From assembly GCA_964617665.1 (NCBI GenBank), contig CAZUAH010000141.1, positions 1-28,297 on the forward strand: DNA of 28,297 nucleotides. Direction: 5' to 3'. Each line of letters starts with the position of its first letter. Position 1 is the first letter of the stretch. The position numbers and the translations under genes are program-made. The notes under the pieces were generated by a model. The model did no database searches, was not told the origin of the DNA, and saw only the letters and a list, made by a program, of their open reading frames with translations. This document shows positions 1 through 8,492 of the stretch, in pieces. Origin of the DNA: JADHUC01 sp964617665. Its GTDB lineage: Bacteria; Planctomycetota; Planctomycetia; Pirellulales; Pirellulaceae.

Positions 1-882
1 TCGGTCCGGCTTGCCCTGCAGTTCGTCATCGAGGCCCAATTCGACAGCGGTGGCTGGCCGCAGTGGTACCCGTTGCGGGGCGGCTATCACGACTACTACA
101 CGTACAACGACAATTCGATCAACGATTGCATACTCGTCATGTTCGACGCACACCGCCGCTACGGCGAACCGGCCTATCTGACATCGGCTCGACGCGGCGG
201 CGACTTCATGATCGCCTCGCAACAGCCGGCCCCACAGTCCGGCTGGGCCCAGCAGCACTCGCACGATCTGAAGCCTGCATCAGCGCGCAGCTTCGAGCCA
301 TCCGGTATCTGTAGCGCGGCAACGGCAAGGAACATCCGCACACTGGTCGATATCTACCTTTGCACTGGCGACGAGAAGTACTTGAAGGCGATTCCCCCTG
401 CGATCGGCTGGCTCCAACGGTCGCAACTTCCCCGGGATGCGGTCTTGGAGGACGAAATAGGAGGGCGCGTTGACGATCGCTCCAGCTACTGGGCTCGGCT
501 TTACGAAGTCGAAACCAACCGGCCGGTCTACGGCGACCGTGAGAATCCTCGCACGAGGATCTATGACATTCGCAAAGTAAGCAAGAGAGAACGCGACAGC
601 TACGGCTGGCAGGGAACGTTCGGTGTCCCGGAAGCGATCGCCTATTATCAGACCGTCAAACAACGCGGCCGCGACGAGATCTTGCTCCAGCGCAAAAAGC
701 CCACCACGGCAGCCGCCCGCGCACGCAGGGCACAATCACTGGAGCAGCAGGTCCGACAACTCATCTCGCAGCTTGATCCACAAGGCCGCTGGGTAACCGG
801 CAACATGCTCCGCATCAACACCTTCGTGAGAAACATGAATGTGCTATGTGAATACCTGGAGTGCGTGACCCCACCAGATTGA
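1..882 (+). CDS. Pectate lyase, PL10 (PelA/Pel-15E) family, 5'-truncated
   Basis: The frame is open from base 1, so the N-terminus lies outside the window; 293 residues and a TGA stop remain. The family cleaves polygalacturonate by beta-elimination and is normally exported. Family-typical stretches are SGGWPQWYP (window residues 16-24), YTYNDNSIND (33-42) and WARLYEVETNRPVYGDRE (164-181), where PL10 enzymes carry the ARFYE-x-x-TNRP signature near the active site. It closes with WVTGNMLRINTFVRNMN, matching the family's C-terminal end. An internal TTG at 73 is not the real start, because the SGGWPQ motif lies upstream of it. A signal peptide cannot be checked. It fits the carbohydrate-active content of the window, although the following gap of nearly 500 bases suggests it is the last gene of its unit. 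Family call confident; exact substrate inferred. Confidence 0.85.
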   Translation, partial: SVRLALQFVIEAQFDSGGWPQWYPLRGGYHDYYTYNDNSINDCILVMFDAHRRYGEPAYLTSARRGGDFMIASQQPAPQSGWAQQHSHDLKPASARSFEPSGICSAATARNIRTLVDIYLCTGDEKYLKAIPPAIGWLQRSQLPRDAVLEDEIGGRVDDRSSYWARLYEVETNRPVYGDRENPRTRIYDIRKVSKRERDSYGWQGTFGVPEAIAYYQTVKQRGRDEILLQRKKPTTAAARARRAQSLEQQVRQLISQLDPQGRWVTGNMLRINTFVRNMNVLCEYLECVTPPD

Positions 883-914
883 CGCTAGAGGCGGTTTGAA
901 AACCGGATTTCGTT

Positions 915-983
915 GTCATCCTGAGCAACGCGAAGGGTCTATCTTGCCCAATTCCGGAGATTCTTCGCTTCGCTCAGAATGAC
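915..983. repeat. Inverted repeat of the GTCATyCTGAGC type
   Basis: The left arm at 915-935 and the right arm at 963-983 are reverse complements at 18 of 21 positions, separated by 27 bases. The arms begin GTCATCCTGAGC and end TCAGAATGAC. From general knowledge, similar units reading GTCATTCTGAGCGAAGCGAAG recur between genes in many unrelated bacteria. No function is assigned. Confidence 0.6.
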
Positions 984-1010
984 GGTCGGCATTATGTAGA
1001 GTTTGCCCTT

Positions 1011-1081
1011 GGTTCCCAAGCTCCGGCTTGGGAACCCATATCCCCGAAGCTCAGCTTCGGAGGCCAGGAAGCAGAGCTTCC
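1011..1081. repeat. Cluster of three hairpins (GTTCCCAAGC-type repeat)
   Basis: Three adjacent perfect hairpins: 1011-1021/1026-1036 (11-bp stem GGTTCCCAAGC, 4-base loop), 1044-1050/1054-1060 (7-bp stem CCGAAGC, loop TCA) and 1067-1072/1076-1081 (6-bp stem GGAAGC, loop AGA). All centre on a shared AAGC-n-GCTT core, so they look like diverged copies of one unit. Units like this are scattered between genes in planctomycete genomes (general knowledge). None is followed by a T-run, so a terminator role is not supported. Confidence 0.7.
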
Positions 1082-1262
1082 CCAGTGTGCGTTCCCAAGC
1101 CGAACTCAGGAACGAGTGATGAATGTGACACTGATTCCATCGCCGGTCTGTCATCCGTGGCCATACCCCTCTACTGAGGAGCCAGAGTAACGGAGTCAAC
1201 TCCAACTCGGTACCCTTTCATCGCGGCTCGATTTGCTCCGGTTATCTCCACAGTGAGTTTGT

Positions 1263-1291
1263 GGTTTCCGGACGTTAGCAAATGCTACAAT
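1263..1291 (+). promoter_or_regulatory. Possible sigma-70 promoter of the SUI1-like gene
   Basis: A good -10 hexamer TACAAT (1286-1291) lies 17 bases after a poor -35 GGTTTC (1263-1268), about 80 bases upstream of the start codon at 1372. Only the -10 is convincing. Confidence 0.3.
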
Positions 1292-1371
1292 GCCAGTTAC
1301 ACGTATTCGTTTGTGCCCGATGCTGTTATTGGATTTGCTGATCACCGTCGGGACCATTGTTGGGAGCTACC

Positions 1372-1713
1372 ATGCGACTGTTCGAAGGCACCGAATTCGA
1401 CCGACCACCGCGCTGTGACACCTGCGGCCAACTGGAAGCCGACTGTCAATGTCCGCCACCTCCGCCAAAACGGATCCCGCCGGAGAAGCAGACAGCGAGG
1501 GTCTCGATCGAAAAGCGAAAGAAGGGAAAAACCGTCACGGTAATTCGCGGATTGCCCGCCGATGGCAACGAGCTACCGGAACTCCTAACAAGACTCAAAG
1601 ACGCATGCGGCGCCGGCGGAACGCTCAAAGACGAAACCATCGAGATACAAGGCAAACAGATCGAGAGAGTCAAAGAAGTCCTGCTGCAACTGGGCTTCAA
1701 GGTCAAGCCGTAG
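1372..1713 (+). CDS. SUI1/eIF1-family translation factor (YciH-like)
   Basis: A 113-residue protein. Residues about 41-112 form a SUI1 domain, shown by GKTVTVIRGL (52-61) and CGAGGTLKDETIEIQG (79-94), the family's basic strand and its GGT-K-x-x-x-I-x-x-QG signature. The family includes eukaryotic eIF1 and bacterial YciH, which bind the small ribosomal subunit and affect start-site fidelity; the bacterial members are non-essential and poorly understood. The N-terminus carries four cysteines, 15, 18, 25 and 27 (CDTCGQLEADCQC), a plausible zinc knuckle, followed by a proline run. I chose ATG 1372 because GGAG lies 6 bases upstream; a TTG at 1357 is in frame but lacks such a site. No partner gene is adjacent. 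Family call confident, role inferred. Confidence 0.85.
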   Translation: MRLFEGTEFDRPPRCDTCGQLEADCQCPPPPPKRIPPEKQTARVSIEKRKKGKTVTVIRGLPADGNELPELLTRLKDACGAGGTLKDETIEIQGKQIERVKEVLLQLGFKVKP

Positions 1714-2002
1714 GGCAGGTCGTTCCACAGGACGGTAGGCCGGCAACAAGGAGTGCAGCGACGCAGTTCCGGCATCTGGTTCCCGCAGAAACAGGCATCG
1801 CCGGAACATCGCTTCGCTTGTTACCGCCTACGAAGCTCGTATCGCCAACGAATTGCGGACGTCGCGCCGAAGCGGGGCCGGCCAACTGGGCGTTCAGTTT
1901 GTCTCTGCCGCTGTTAGAATGGGCCGCTAGTCGCAATCCGGAGCTGCTGAAAAACGCGGAACGCGTAACATGATCGCGGGCCATGAAAGGTAACCAAAAA
2001 AG
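1714..2002. other. Intergenic region before the fusion gene
   Basis: No gene or strong repeat is seen in these 289 bases. A TAGAAT at 1915-1920 could be a -10 element for the downstream gene, with a weak TTCAGT at 1893-1898 as -35. I do not annotate it as a promoter. Confidence 0.4.
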
Positions 2003-5000
2003 ATGAACCAAACGTATCGCGACATCACCGCACTGTCATCGGTTCGTAGCAGCGCCTTGTTGAGCCTGTTCCTGTGGATGACGCTGTCCGTCGGTGCGGT
2101 TCCAGCTTCCGACTGGCCGACCTATCAACACGATGTCCGACGTACGGGTTTCACCGAGGAACGAATCGAGCCGAAGGAACTCGCGCTGCTGTGGACATGG
2201 CGATCGCCGCATCCTCCACAGCCGGCATGGGCGGGACCTGCAAAATGGGACGCGTACGCGAAGCGCAGGGATCTGCCGTCCATGCGTAGCTACGATTTGG
2301 CGTTCTATCCAATCGCAGTTGGCGATTCAGTCTTTTTCGGATCGTCCACCGACGATTCGGTCTACTGCGTCGATGCGAACAGCGGCCAAGAGATTTGGTC
2401 CTACACGACCGATGGACCGATACGAGTGGCCCCGTCTGCTGCGAACGGCAATCTCCACTTCGGATCGGATGACGGCTATGCATACTGTCTGCGATCCGCC
2501 GACGGAACACTTGTCTGGCAATTCAGACCGGAAGAATCTAACAGGAAGATTCTGAACAATGGACGCTTGATTTCGCCACTTCCGTGCCGCACGGGCGTAC
2601 TGGTCGACGATGGAATCGCGTATTTCGCCAATGCGTTGTTGCCCTGGAAAGACGCGTATCTGTGTGCGGTAGATGCCGAGACGGGCCAAGCCGAGGGGCC
2701 GCAGTGTTACGTACGCGAGTTCAAGGGCTTGACTTTGGAAGGTGCACCGGCGGCGACTTCCGAGTTATTGGTCTTCCCGCAGGGTCGAGTGGCTCCTCAA
2801 CTCTTCCGTCGCGTCGATGGCGACAACCAAGGACAGCTCAAGAAGAGCAGCGGCGGGTCCATCGTCATCGCCGCGCTCGATTCGACCATTTTCCACGGCC
2901 CAGGCGCCGACTCGCGGAAAGGGGCGATTCACAGCAGCAACTCGACAACATTGGAGATGATCGCCAGCCACGGACGCGCCCACGCGATGGTCGTTGCCGG
3001 AAACGTTACATACATGCTAACGGAAAATGCCCTGATCGCCTCGGATCTTGCCAACCGCAAGACGTTGTGGAACGTTCCGTGTGATTGTCCTTACTCGCTA
3101 ATTGCGACGGGTGACATTCTGTTTGCCGGTGGCGACGACCAAGTAGCGGCCTTCGCCGCCAATGACGGAGAGCTATTGTGGCAACAAGCGGTTGAAGGCC
3201 GAGCGTACGCTTTGGCAGCTTCAAACGGTCGATTGCTTGTGAGCACCGATGAGGGCGCACTTCATGCGTTCGGCAAAGGAACGGCCACAGCTCCTCCGCA
3301 AGGTACGTCTCCTTCACAAGACCCCGGGGAGACGACCGCCCCCGAAGACAAAATCGAGCTGGCAGCGATCGCTCCGATCGAACACGAAGGACTTCTGAGC
3401 CGGTGGGTATTCCAGGAACCCCATACCGCCGGGAAGGCGGTCCGAGACCTCGCCGGCGATGCACCAGGGACCGTACTTGGCAATGCCCGCCTGGCACAAG
3501 GTGGAAAGCATCAGGCCCTCGAATTGGACGGTCGCGAGCAGAGTGTTTTGATTTCGGCCGATTACACGCAGGTCACCGTGCCGCAGGCGAGTATCACGGC
3601 CGAGGCATGGGTGCGTGTGGACAAACCACTGACGTGGGGTGGTATCGTGGGAATCATCCAGGACAACGGCTCGTACGAGCGCGGGTGGATTCTTGGGTAC
3701 CGTGAATCGAAGTTCAGCTTTGCTCTGGCGGGCAAGAAAGGCAACGGGCGACTCACGTACCTGATTGCAGAGACCGATTTCCAACCGCAACGTTGGTATC
3801 ACGTGGTCGGAACCTACGATGGGACGACGATGCGGCTGTTTGTCGACGGGCGTTTGGAAAACAGTTCCAAAGACCAACGAGGCTCGATCCACTATCCCCC
3901 GAAAGCGATTTACGAAATCGGTGCCTATCACGACGACGACGAGAACTTCCGCCTCTCAGGGATGATCCACGAGGTCTGCATCTATGGCGATGCGCTCGAT
4001 GCCCAGGAGGTGGCTCGACGATTCGCGGCAAAGGCATCTCGCTTCCCAACCCCTGCCGCGCCGCAGAAGACCATCCGGTTGGCGGCTGGGCCTTGGCTAC
4101 AGTTTGTCGAGCCCAGTGAGGCCACGGTCCGTTGGCGCACCGCAAAGCCTTCACCAACGCGGCTTGATTATTGGCTGGACGGCCCGCCGACAGAGGTCGA
4201 AGACGCAGCGCTGAAGACGGAACATGAAGTGCGACTGTCCGGTCTGCGACACAACCGAGTATATCGGTACGTCATCTATCGCAAGACCGATGACGGAATG
4301 CAGCCAACCCGCGAATACGAATGCGACACGTTTTACAACTACACATTGCCTCGTGCCCCGTCGCTGGATACGACCGAAAAACCCGGCTTGGCCGGCCGAG
4401 CCGCCGAACAGATACTTTCGCGCACCGGCATCCAGCAAGGAATCTGTCTAGTAGTCGGCTCAAACGAAGGTCGACTGGCCCAAGAATTGGCGCAACGCAG
4501 CCGATTGCGAATCGTTGGTGTAGAAGACGATCCGGAGAAAGTCAGAAGATCGAGAGACGCGTTGAGAAAGACGGGACTATACGGCGCTCGGATCACCATT
4601 CATCATGTCGACCGACTCGACGCCCTCCCGTTCATCCACGGCTTTGCGAATCTGGTGGTTTCCGAGAAGCTGCTCGACGCGGAAGAATTCCCTTGTAACG
4701 CGTCTGAGGTGCTGCGTCTCCTGCGGCCGGACGGCGGTATCGCGTACCTGGGCCAACCACGCGGCGCCGAGCGGCCTTTGACGGCAGGTCGTCTGCGCGA
4801 GTGGTTGGACGCCACGTCGGTCAAGGCGGACGTAACCGACGACCGGCGAGGCGTTTGGGCGCGAATTGTCCGCGACCCCTTGCCCGGCGCGGCCGAATGG
4901 TCGCATCTGTACGGTCGCCCGGACAACTCGGCGTTCGCCGGAGAGCACCTGGGCGGCGCTAAGTCTGCGAAAGATCTCCAAATCCAATGGATTGGCCGGC

Positions 5001-6217
5001 CCGGTCCTCGCTTTCAAGCCGACCGCAACGGTCGCAAACCGTCGCCATTGTCGACGGGGGGTCGCTTGTTCATGCAAGGTCTGCACCGCATCGCTGCCTT
5101 GGATGCGTTCAATGGAAGCGTGCTGTGGTCGTTGGAGATTCCGGACTTGGAGCGTTTCAATATGCCGCGTGACTGCAGCAATTGGTGCGCTGATCGCCAT
5201 TTCGTGTATGCGGCCGTGCTCGACAAATGTTGGCAGATCGACGCGAGTAGTGGCCGAGTTGTGCGAATGCACGACGTCGATCCAGCGGCTGCCCAACGCT
5301 GGCGGCATGATTGGGGGTACTTGGCAAGTGTTGGGGACAAGATCATTGGCAGCGCGGTCAAAGAGGGCACATCCTGGACGAACTTCTGGGGCGCTGCTGA
5401 CGCTGGTTGGTACGACGCACGCAGCGGTGCCGTTACCGACAAGATATGCAGCGATAACCTGTTCGCGATCGAAAAGAAGACCGGGGCAACAGCCTGGACC
5501 CGCGCGGGTGGTTTGGTGCTGAATTCAACGATTACCGTGGCCAGGGACCGAGTGTTCCTGGTCGAGTGTCGGCATCCGGCGATCACGGAAGGAGAGGAAC
5601 GCCGCGTGGGCGAGAAAGCGCTCTGGCAGAAGCAGTATTTGGTAGCTCTGGACGCCAAGACGGGTATGCTACTGTGGGAACGTCCGATCGACACCGAGGA
5701 CGGAACCGTCGTCTACTATGTGGCGCACAGCAAGAATCGCCTGGTGATCGTCTCGTCGACCGGCGGCAAGTATCACGTGTATGGCTTTTCGGACAAGGAT
5801 GGTCAGCCCGTCTGGAACCAGAGTTTCGGCTGGCCTGAAGGAAAAGGCGATCACGGCAAGGCCATGTCGCGTCCGGCGATCGTCGGTGATCGAGTCCTTG
5901 TTCGCCCCATGGTGTTTTCGCTGGCGGATGGCACGCCTCAATCCGAGCGCATGCCGGGCGGCGGGTGTGGAACATATGCCAGTACGACCAACGCGGTCTT
6001 CTTCCGTTCTGGCACGGTCACGATGTGGAGTCCGGAGACCGGTGGATCAAGTACGTGGAAGCGTTTGCGCCCGGACTGCTGGCTAAGCACAATCCCGGCT
6101 GCCGGCATGCTGCTATCACCCGAAGGCGGAGGCGGATGCAGTTGCGGCACGTGGCTGGAGGCATCCGTTGGCTTCATGCCAAAGGTGGTTTCCGCGGTGA
6201 AACCCGAGACACCCTAG
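2003..6217 (+). CDS. Secreted PQQ-like propeller / LamG / FN3-like / methyltransferase-like fusion
   Basis: A 1404-residue protein of unknown function with a Sec-type signal peptide (about residues 1-36, ending VGAVPAS). In order: PQQ-like beta-propeller (about 37-430, with blades such as VDANSGQEIW and FAANDGELLW); LamG/concanavalin-like sandwich (464-680, with WYHVVGTYDGTTMRLFVDG); an FN3 or purple-acid-phosphatase-N-like sandwich (692-780, ending RHNRVYRYVIYR); a Rossmann methyltransferase-like domain (785-955); and a second propeller (964-1395, with ALDAFNGSVLW and ALDAKTGMLLWERP). In the methyltransferase-like part the nucleotide loop is VVGSNEGRLA (818-827) and the acidic end of strand 2 is VGVEDD. 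The acid that normally precedes the glycine loop is absent, so catalysis is doubtful, and SAM is not expected outside the cytoplasm. The C-terminal segment contains GGGGCSCGTW. The stop codon lies inside an inverted repeat. Domains are confident; function is unknown. Confidence 0.85.
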   Translation: MNQTYRDITALSSVRSSALLSLFLWMTLSVGAVPASDWPTYQHDVRRTGFTEERIEPKELALLWTWRSPHPPQPAWAGPAKWDAYAKRRDLPSMRSYDLAFYPIAVGDSVFFGSSTDDSVYCVDANSGQEIWSYTTDGPIRVAPSAANGNLHFGSDDGYAYCLRSADGTLVWQFRPEESNRKILNNGRLISPLPCRTGVLVDDGIAYFANALLPWKDAYLCAVDAETGQAEGPQCYVREFKGLTLEGAPAATSELLVFPQGRVAPQLFRRVDGDNQGQLKKSSGGSIVIAALDSTIFHGPGADSRKGAIHSSNSTTLEMIASHGRAHAMVVAGNVTYMLTENALIASDLANRKTLWNVPCDCPYSLIATGDILFAGGDDQVAAFAANDGELLWQQAVEGRAYALAASNGRLLVSTDEGALHAFGKGTATAPPQGTSPSQDPGETTAPEDKIELAAIAPIEHEGLLSRWVFQEPHTAGKAVRDLAGDAPGTVLGNARLAQGGKHQALELDGREQSVLISADYTQVTVPQASITAEAWVRVDKPLTWGGIVGIIQDNGSYERGWILGYRESKFSFALAGKKGNGRLTYLIAETDFQPQRWYHVVGTYDGTTMRLFVDGRLENSSKDQRGSIHYPPKAIYEIGAYHDDDENFRLSGMIHEVCIYGDALDAQEVARRFAAKASRFPTPAAPQKTIRLAAGPWLQFVEPSEATVRWRTAKPSPTRLDYWLDGPPTEVEDAALKTEHEVRLSGLRHNRVYRYVIYRKTDDGMQPTREYECDTFYNYTLPRAPSLDTTEKPGLAGRAAEQILSRTGIQQGICLVVGSNEGRLAQELAQRSRLRIVGVEDDPEKVRRSRDALRKTGLYGARITIHHVDRLDALPFIHGFANLVVSEKLLDAEEFPCNASEVLRLLRPDGGIAYLGQPRGAERPLTAGRLREWLDATSVKADVTDDRRGVWARIVRDPLPGAAEWSHLYGRPDNSAFAGEHLGGAKSAKDLQIQWIGRPGPRFQADRNGRKPSPLSTGGRLFMQGLHRIAALDAFNGSVLWSLEIPDLERFNMPRDCSNWCADRHFVYAAVLDKCWQIDASSGRVVRMHDVDPAAAQRWRHDWGYLASVGDKIIGSAVKEGTSWTNFWGAADAGWYDARSGAVTDKICSDNLFAIEKKTGATAWTRAGGLVLNSTITVARDRVFLVECRHPAITEGEERRVGEKALWQKQYLVALDAKTGMLLWERPIDTEDGTVVYYVAHSKNRLVIVSSTGGKYHVYGFSDKDGQPVWNQSFGWPEGKGDHGKAMSRPAIVGDRVLVRPMVFSLADGTPQSERMPGGGCGTYASTTNAVFFRSGTVTMWSPETGGSSTWKRLRPDCWLSTIPAAGMLLSPEGGGGCSCGTWLEASVGFMPKVVSAVKPETP

Positions 6218-6363
6218 TTGGACAGCGCCACCTTGAAACTCAAACACTGCTTTTCGTTGGATTTCCTGAACTCATTAGCCGTTTGGGCGCTAGCCCCGGT
6301 TCCTCCCGCAATAACCGGGGCTAGCGCCCAAACGGCTAATTCAAAGTGGCGCTGTCCAACTAG
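6214..6363. repeat. 150-bp nested inverted repeat (MITE-like)
   Basis: The outer arms are perfect over 18 bases: 6214-6231 against 6346-6363, starting CTAGTTGGACAGCG. With one mismatch they extend to 24 bases. Nested inside is a perfect 28-bp palindrome, 6274-6301 against 6313-6340, around an 11-base loop. CTAG stands at both outer ends and could be a 4-base target duplication, as made by IS5-type elements (YTAR); CTAG is its own reverse complement, so this is not proven. There is no coding capacity. The TAG stop of the upstream fusion gene (6215-6217) lies in the left arm. It could also serve as a bidirectional transcription barrier, but no T-run follows. Confidence 0.75.
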
Positions 6364-6521
6364 ACTCGTTCGTACAAGACGGGAAAGGCGATTACGCCCG
6401 TCCGCCCATAGTGCGGCAGATCTCCCTTTGGCTGTTTCTGCAAATCATGAAGACGAAATGCTGATGCAGATTCATTTGACCCAAAGTCCCTTGAGGCGAC
6501 TCGGAGCCCTTCACTCTGACT
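6364..6521. other. Short convergent gap
   Basis: The space between the inverted repeat and the end of the FAD oxidoreductase gene holds no gene. A 7-bp palindrome CACGGCC-G-GGCCGTG at 6523-6537 covers the stop codon of the minus-strand gene. It lacks a U-tract, so I do not call it a terminator. Confidence 0.4.
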
Positions 6522-8492
6522 TCACGGCCGGGCCGTGTCCGTACGCGACACAGGCTGATCACCGCGGATGGTCCGGCGGCGGTCTCGCGGCAGCTTCATC
6601 ACTCCGCGGTACATGATGCCCAGCAATTGACCGCGCGTTGTGCCGAAATCGAGTTCTGGCGGCTCCTTCAACTCGGCTTGCTCGATCCATCTCGCGGCCA
6701 AGTCCGGTGTTATGGGTTCGTCCAACCTCCCAGTCCAAGATCCGGGAAAGAAGAAACCTCGCAGTGCGAAGAACTGTAGGGCCGCGTAATGCTTGTCACC
6801 AGGACTGATGTCGCGGAAGTAGATCAGCACGGCGCCGTGGCCGACCAGCCTGTTCTGCAGTTCGACAACGTCAACGTCGCGCACGGCACAATCGGCGTCG
6901 ATCGACACCGCTGCTGCGACTCCGGCTGCTTCACCCATCGCCATCCAGCAGGGCTCCATCCGTAGCGTGCTGAAGCCGATATGCGTCGCGGAGACAGGTA
7001 CTGGCGTCAACAAGCCGTCGATGTTCTTCGGCACGATCACACCATACGGGACCGTGTACGGGCTGGTGCCCTTCAAGCTGAAGAAGCCTTCCAGGGCGAT
7101 GCGGCCCGGCTCGCGTTTGCGCGCCGCGTGGGAATCGAGATGGTAATGACTTGACGTAATGCTCGTGGCGTGAATTGGCGGACGGAGCTTGCCCTTGATG
7201 CCGTCTATCGGAAGCGCATCGTGCGCCGTGAAAAGAGACTCGCCCATGATGCGTCGGCCTTCGCGCACGTAAGGCTGTCGAGGAAAGTGACCGTTGTTTT
7301 CGTACTCGGCCCGCGCGAGTCCCCATCGCTGTGCGTTTCTGCGGATGTCTTCTGGCACCTCCACGTCGTGCTGGACGAACCAGAGCAGTCCGAGGATGTA
7401 GTCGCGCAGACGTTGTGCGTAGCGGTCGCGCCACGCCCAGTCGCTTGTGGGCCACGGCCAGTTCTCCTCCGCCAAATCTGTGGAAAGGAAGCCCGAGGCT
7501 TGATGATTCGCATCCGTCTTTCCGTTAGGCACATCGTTTAGTGAGACGACGCGGCCGATTCCGTTCCATTCGCGTGGAACGAAGGTCGCTGCGGGAGCCT
7601 GCGTGGTGCGGTTGTGGTGGATATCATCCAACAGCGATACGTACTCGTGCCGGACGTAGCTTTGCGGTTTTTCGATTGGCACCATCAAGTCTGGCCGTTG
7701 GGTGAGGCACAAACGAAAGTTGTATGCCTGCACGGCGTTGTCTCCAAAGCCCGTGGACCCAGGTCCTGGCTCGGCTCCAACGTGCCTGCGCTCGTAGTAC
7801 GCGTACAGCCGACCGGCTCGCGGTTCGTCGTACTCCGACCTTGCCTCGCGGCCGATGCGAAATGGTGCCCCTGCCGCCGCGGCGAGATCTCCCTCGTACG
7901 TCGCATCGATGAATACGTGTGCCGCATAGCGTTCTGTCCCGCCCGCCTCCCGGTCGGTTACGCTGATCTCGCACAGGCGGTTGCCTTCGAGCTGCACGTC
8001 TTCCGCATCGGCGTCGAATTGCCGCATGGTCTTCACCGAAATGCGGTCGTCGTACTCGGCGAGCATTTCGTGAAATGTCCTCTCCGCAACAGAAGGCTCG
8101 AAGTGATAACCGCCGCGACATGCGCGATACTGCGACGAGTCCAGGCCGTAGTTCTCGCGATAGTGAGTGGTGATGCGATTGACAAATTGCAGGAACAATC
8201 CGCCAGTCGCACCACGCGTCGTGATATCAGTGGCCCCAAGCCCGTTGGCCGGTAATCCGCCGATGTGGCCCGATCGTTCAAGCACAATGGCCGACCGGCC
8301 TTCGCGCGCCGCTGCGATCGCAGCCATCAGCCCGCCCGGTGTTCCCCCGATAACAACAACGTCGGCTTGAGTCGGTTTTGTGTCTTCTGCCCGGACGGAT
8401 GGCGAGTGCGAGGCGATGAGTGTGGCCACAGCGATCGCGCACACAATGTGTAGTAAGCCTGAGACTCGCGTAGACAAGTTCATTCCGCTCAT
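6522..8492 (-). CDS. Secreted FAD-dependent oxidoreductase (FAD_oxidored type)
   Basis: A 656-residue protein. After a hydrophobic leader (residues 12-35, ending SVRA-E) comes an N-terminal FAD-binding Rossmann motif, VVVIGGTPGGLMAAIAAARE (45-64), then ERSGHIGGLPANGLGATD, typical of the PF12831 flavoproteins that planctomycetes have in many copies, often beside glycosidases. The family is related to succinate dehydrogenase/fumarate reductase flavoproteins and glucose-inhibited division proteins; substrates are mostly unknown, and oxidation of sugars is a reasonable guess. The start ATG overlaps the stop of the upstream glycosidase gene as ATGA, so translation is probably coupled; a second ATG at 8483 is the alternative. 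The leader has no twin-arginine motif, which is odd for a protein that binds FAD. Family call good, substrate unknown. Confidence 0.85.
   Translation of the reverse strand: MSGMNLSTRVSGLLHIVCAIAVATLIASHSPSVRAEDTKPTQADVVVIGGTPGGLMAAIAAAREGRSAIVLERSGHIGGLPANGLGATDITTRGATGGLFLQFVNRITTHYRENYGLDSSQYRACRGGYHFEPSVAERTFHEMLAEYDDRISVKTMRQFDADAEDVQLEGNRLCEISVTDREAGGTERYAAHVFIDATYEGDLAAAAGAPFRIGREARSEYDEPRAGRLYAYYERRHVGAEPGPGSTGFGDNAVQAYNFRLCLTQRPDLMVPIEKPQSYVRHEYVSLLDDIHHNRTTQAPAATFVPREWNGIGRVVSLNDVPNGKTDANHQASGFLSTDLAEENWPWPTSDWAWRDRYAQRLRDYILGLLWFVQHDVEVPEDIRRNAQRWGLARAEYENNGHFPRQPYVREGRRIMGESLFTAHDALPIDGIKGKLRPPIHATSITSSHYHLDSHAARKREPGRIALEGFFSLKGTSPYTVPYGVIVPKNIDGLLTPVPVSATHIGFSTLRMEPCWMAMGEAAGVAAAVSIDADCAVRDVDVVELQNRLVGHGAVLIYFRDISPGDKHYAALQFFALRGFFFPGSWTGRLDEPITPDLAARWIEQAELKEPPELDFGTTRGQLLGIMYRGVMKLPRDRRRTIRGDQPVSRTDTARP

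Larger units (their letters stand above)
883..1371. other. Repeat-rich intergenic region
   Basis: This gap of 489 bases contains no convincing gene. Its first two thirds are built from palindromic or inverted-repeat units, annotated separately at 915-983 and 1011-1081. A degraded half-copy of the 1011 unit follows at about 1089-1114 (GTTCCCAAGC then AGGAACGAG). A minus-strand frame can be read through 939-1205, but it is made of the repeats and is not a credible protein. The last 120 bases probably carry the promoter of the SUI1-like gene. Confidence 0.7.

Noticed and set aside
939..1205. Minus-strand open frame of 88 codons
   Set aside because: It is formed by the palindromic repeats; the translated sequence is the typical product of repeat DNA.
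883..1371. CRISPR array
   Set aside because: The repeated hairpins differ in length and sequence and are adjacent, without spacers of constant length.
6523..6537. Palindrome at the end of the FAD oxidoreductase gene as terminator
   Set aside because: The stem is only 7 bp with a single-base centre and no T-run follows on the minus strand.
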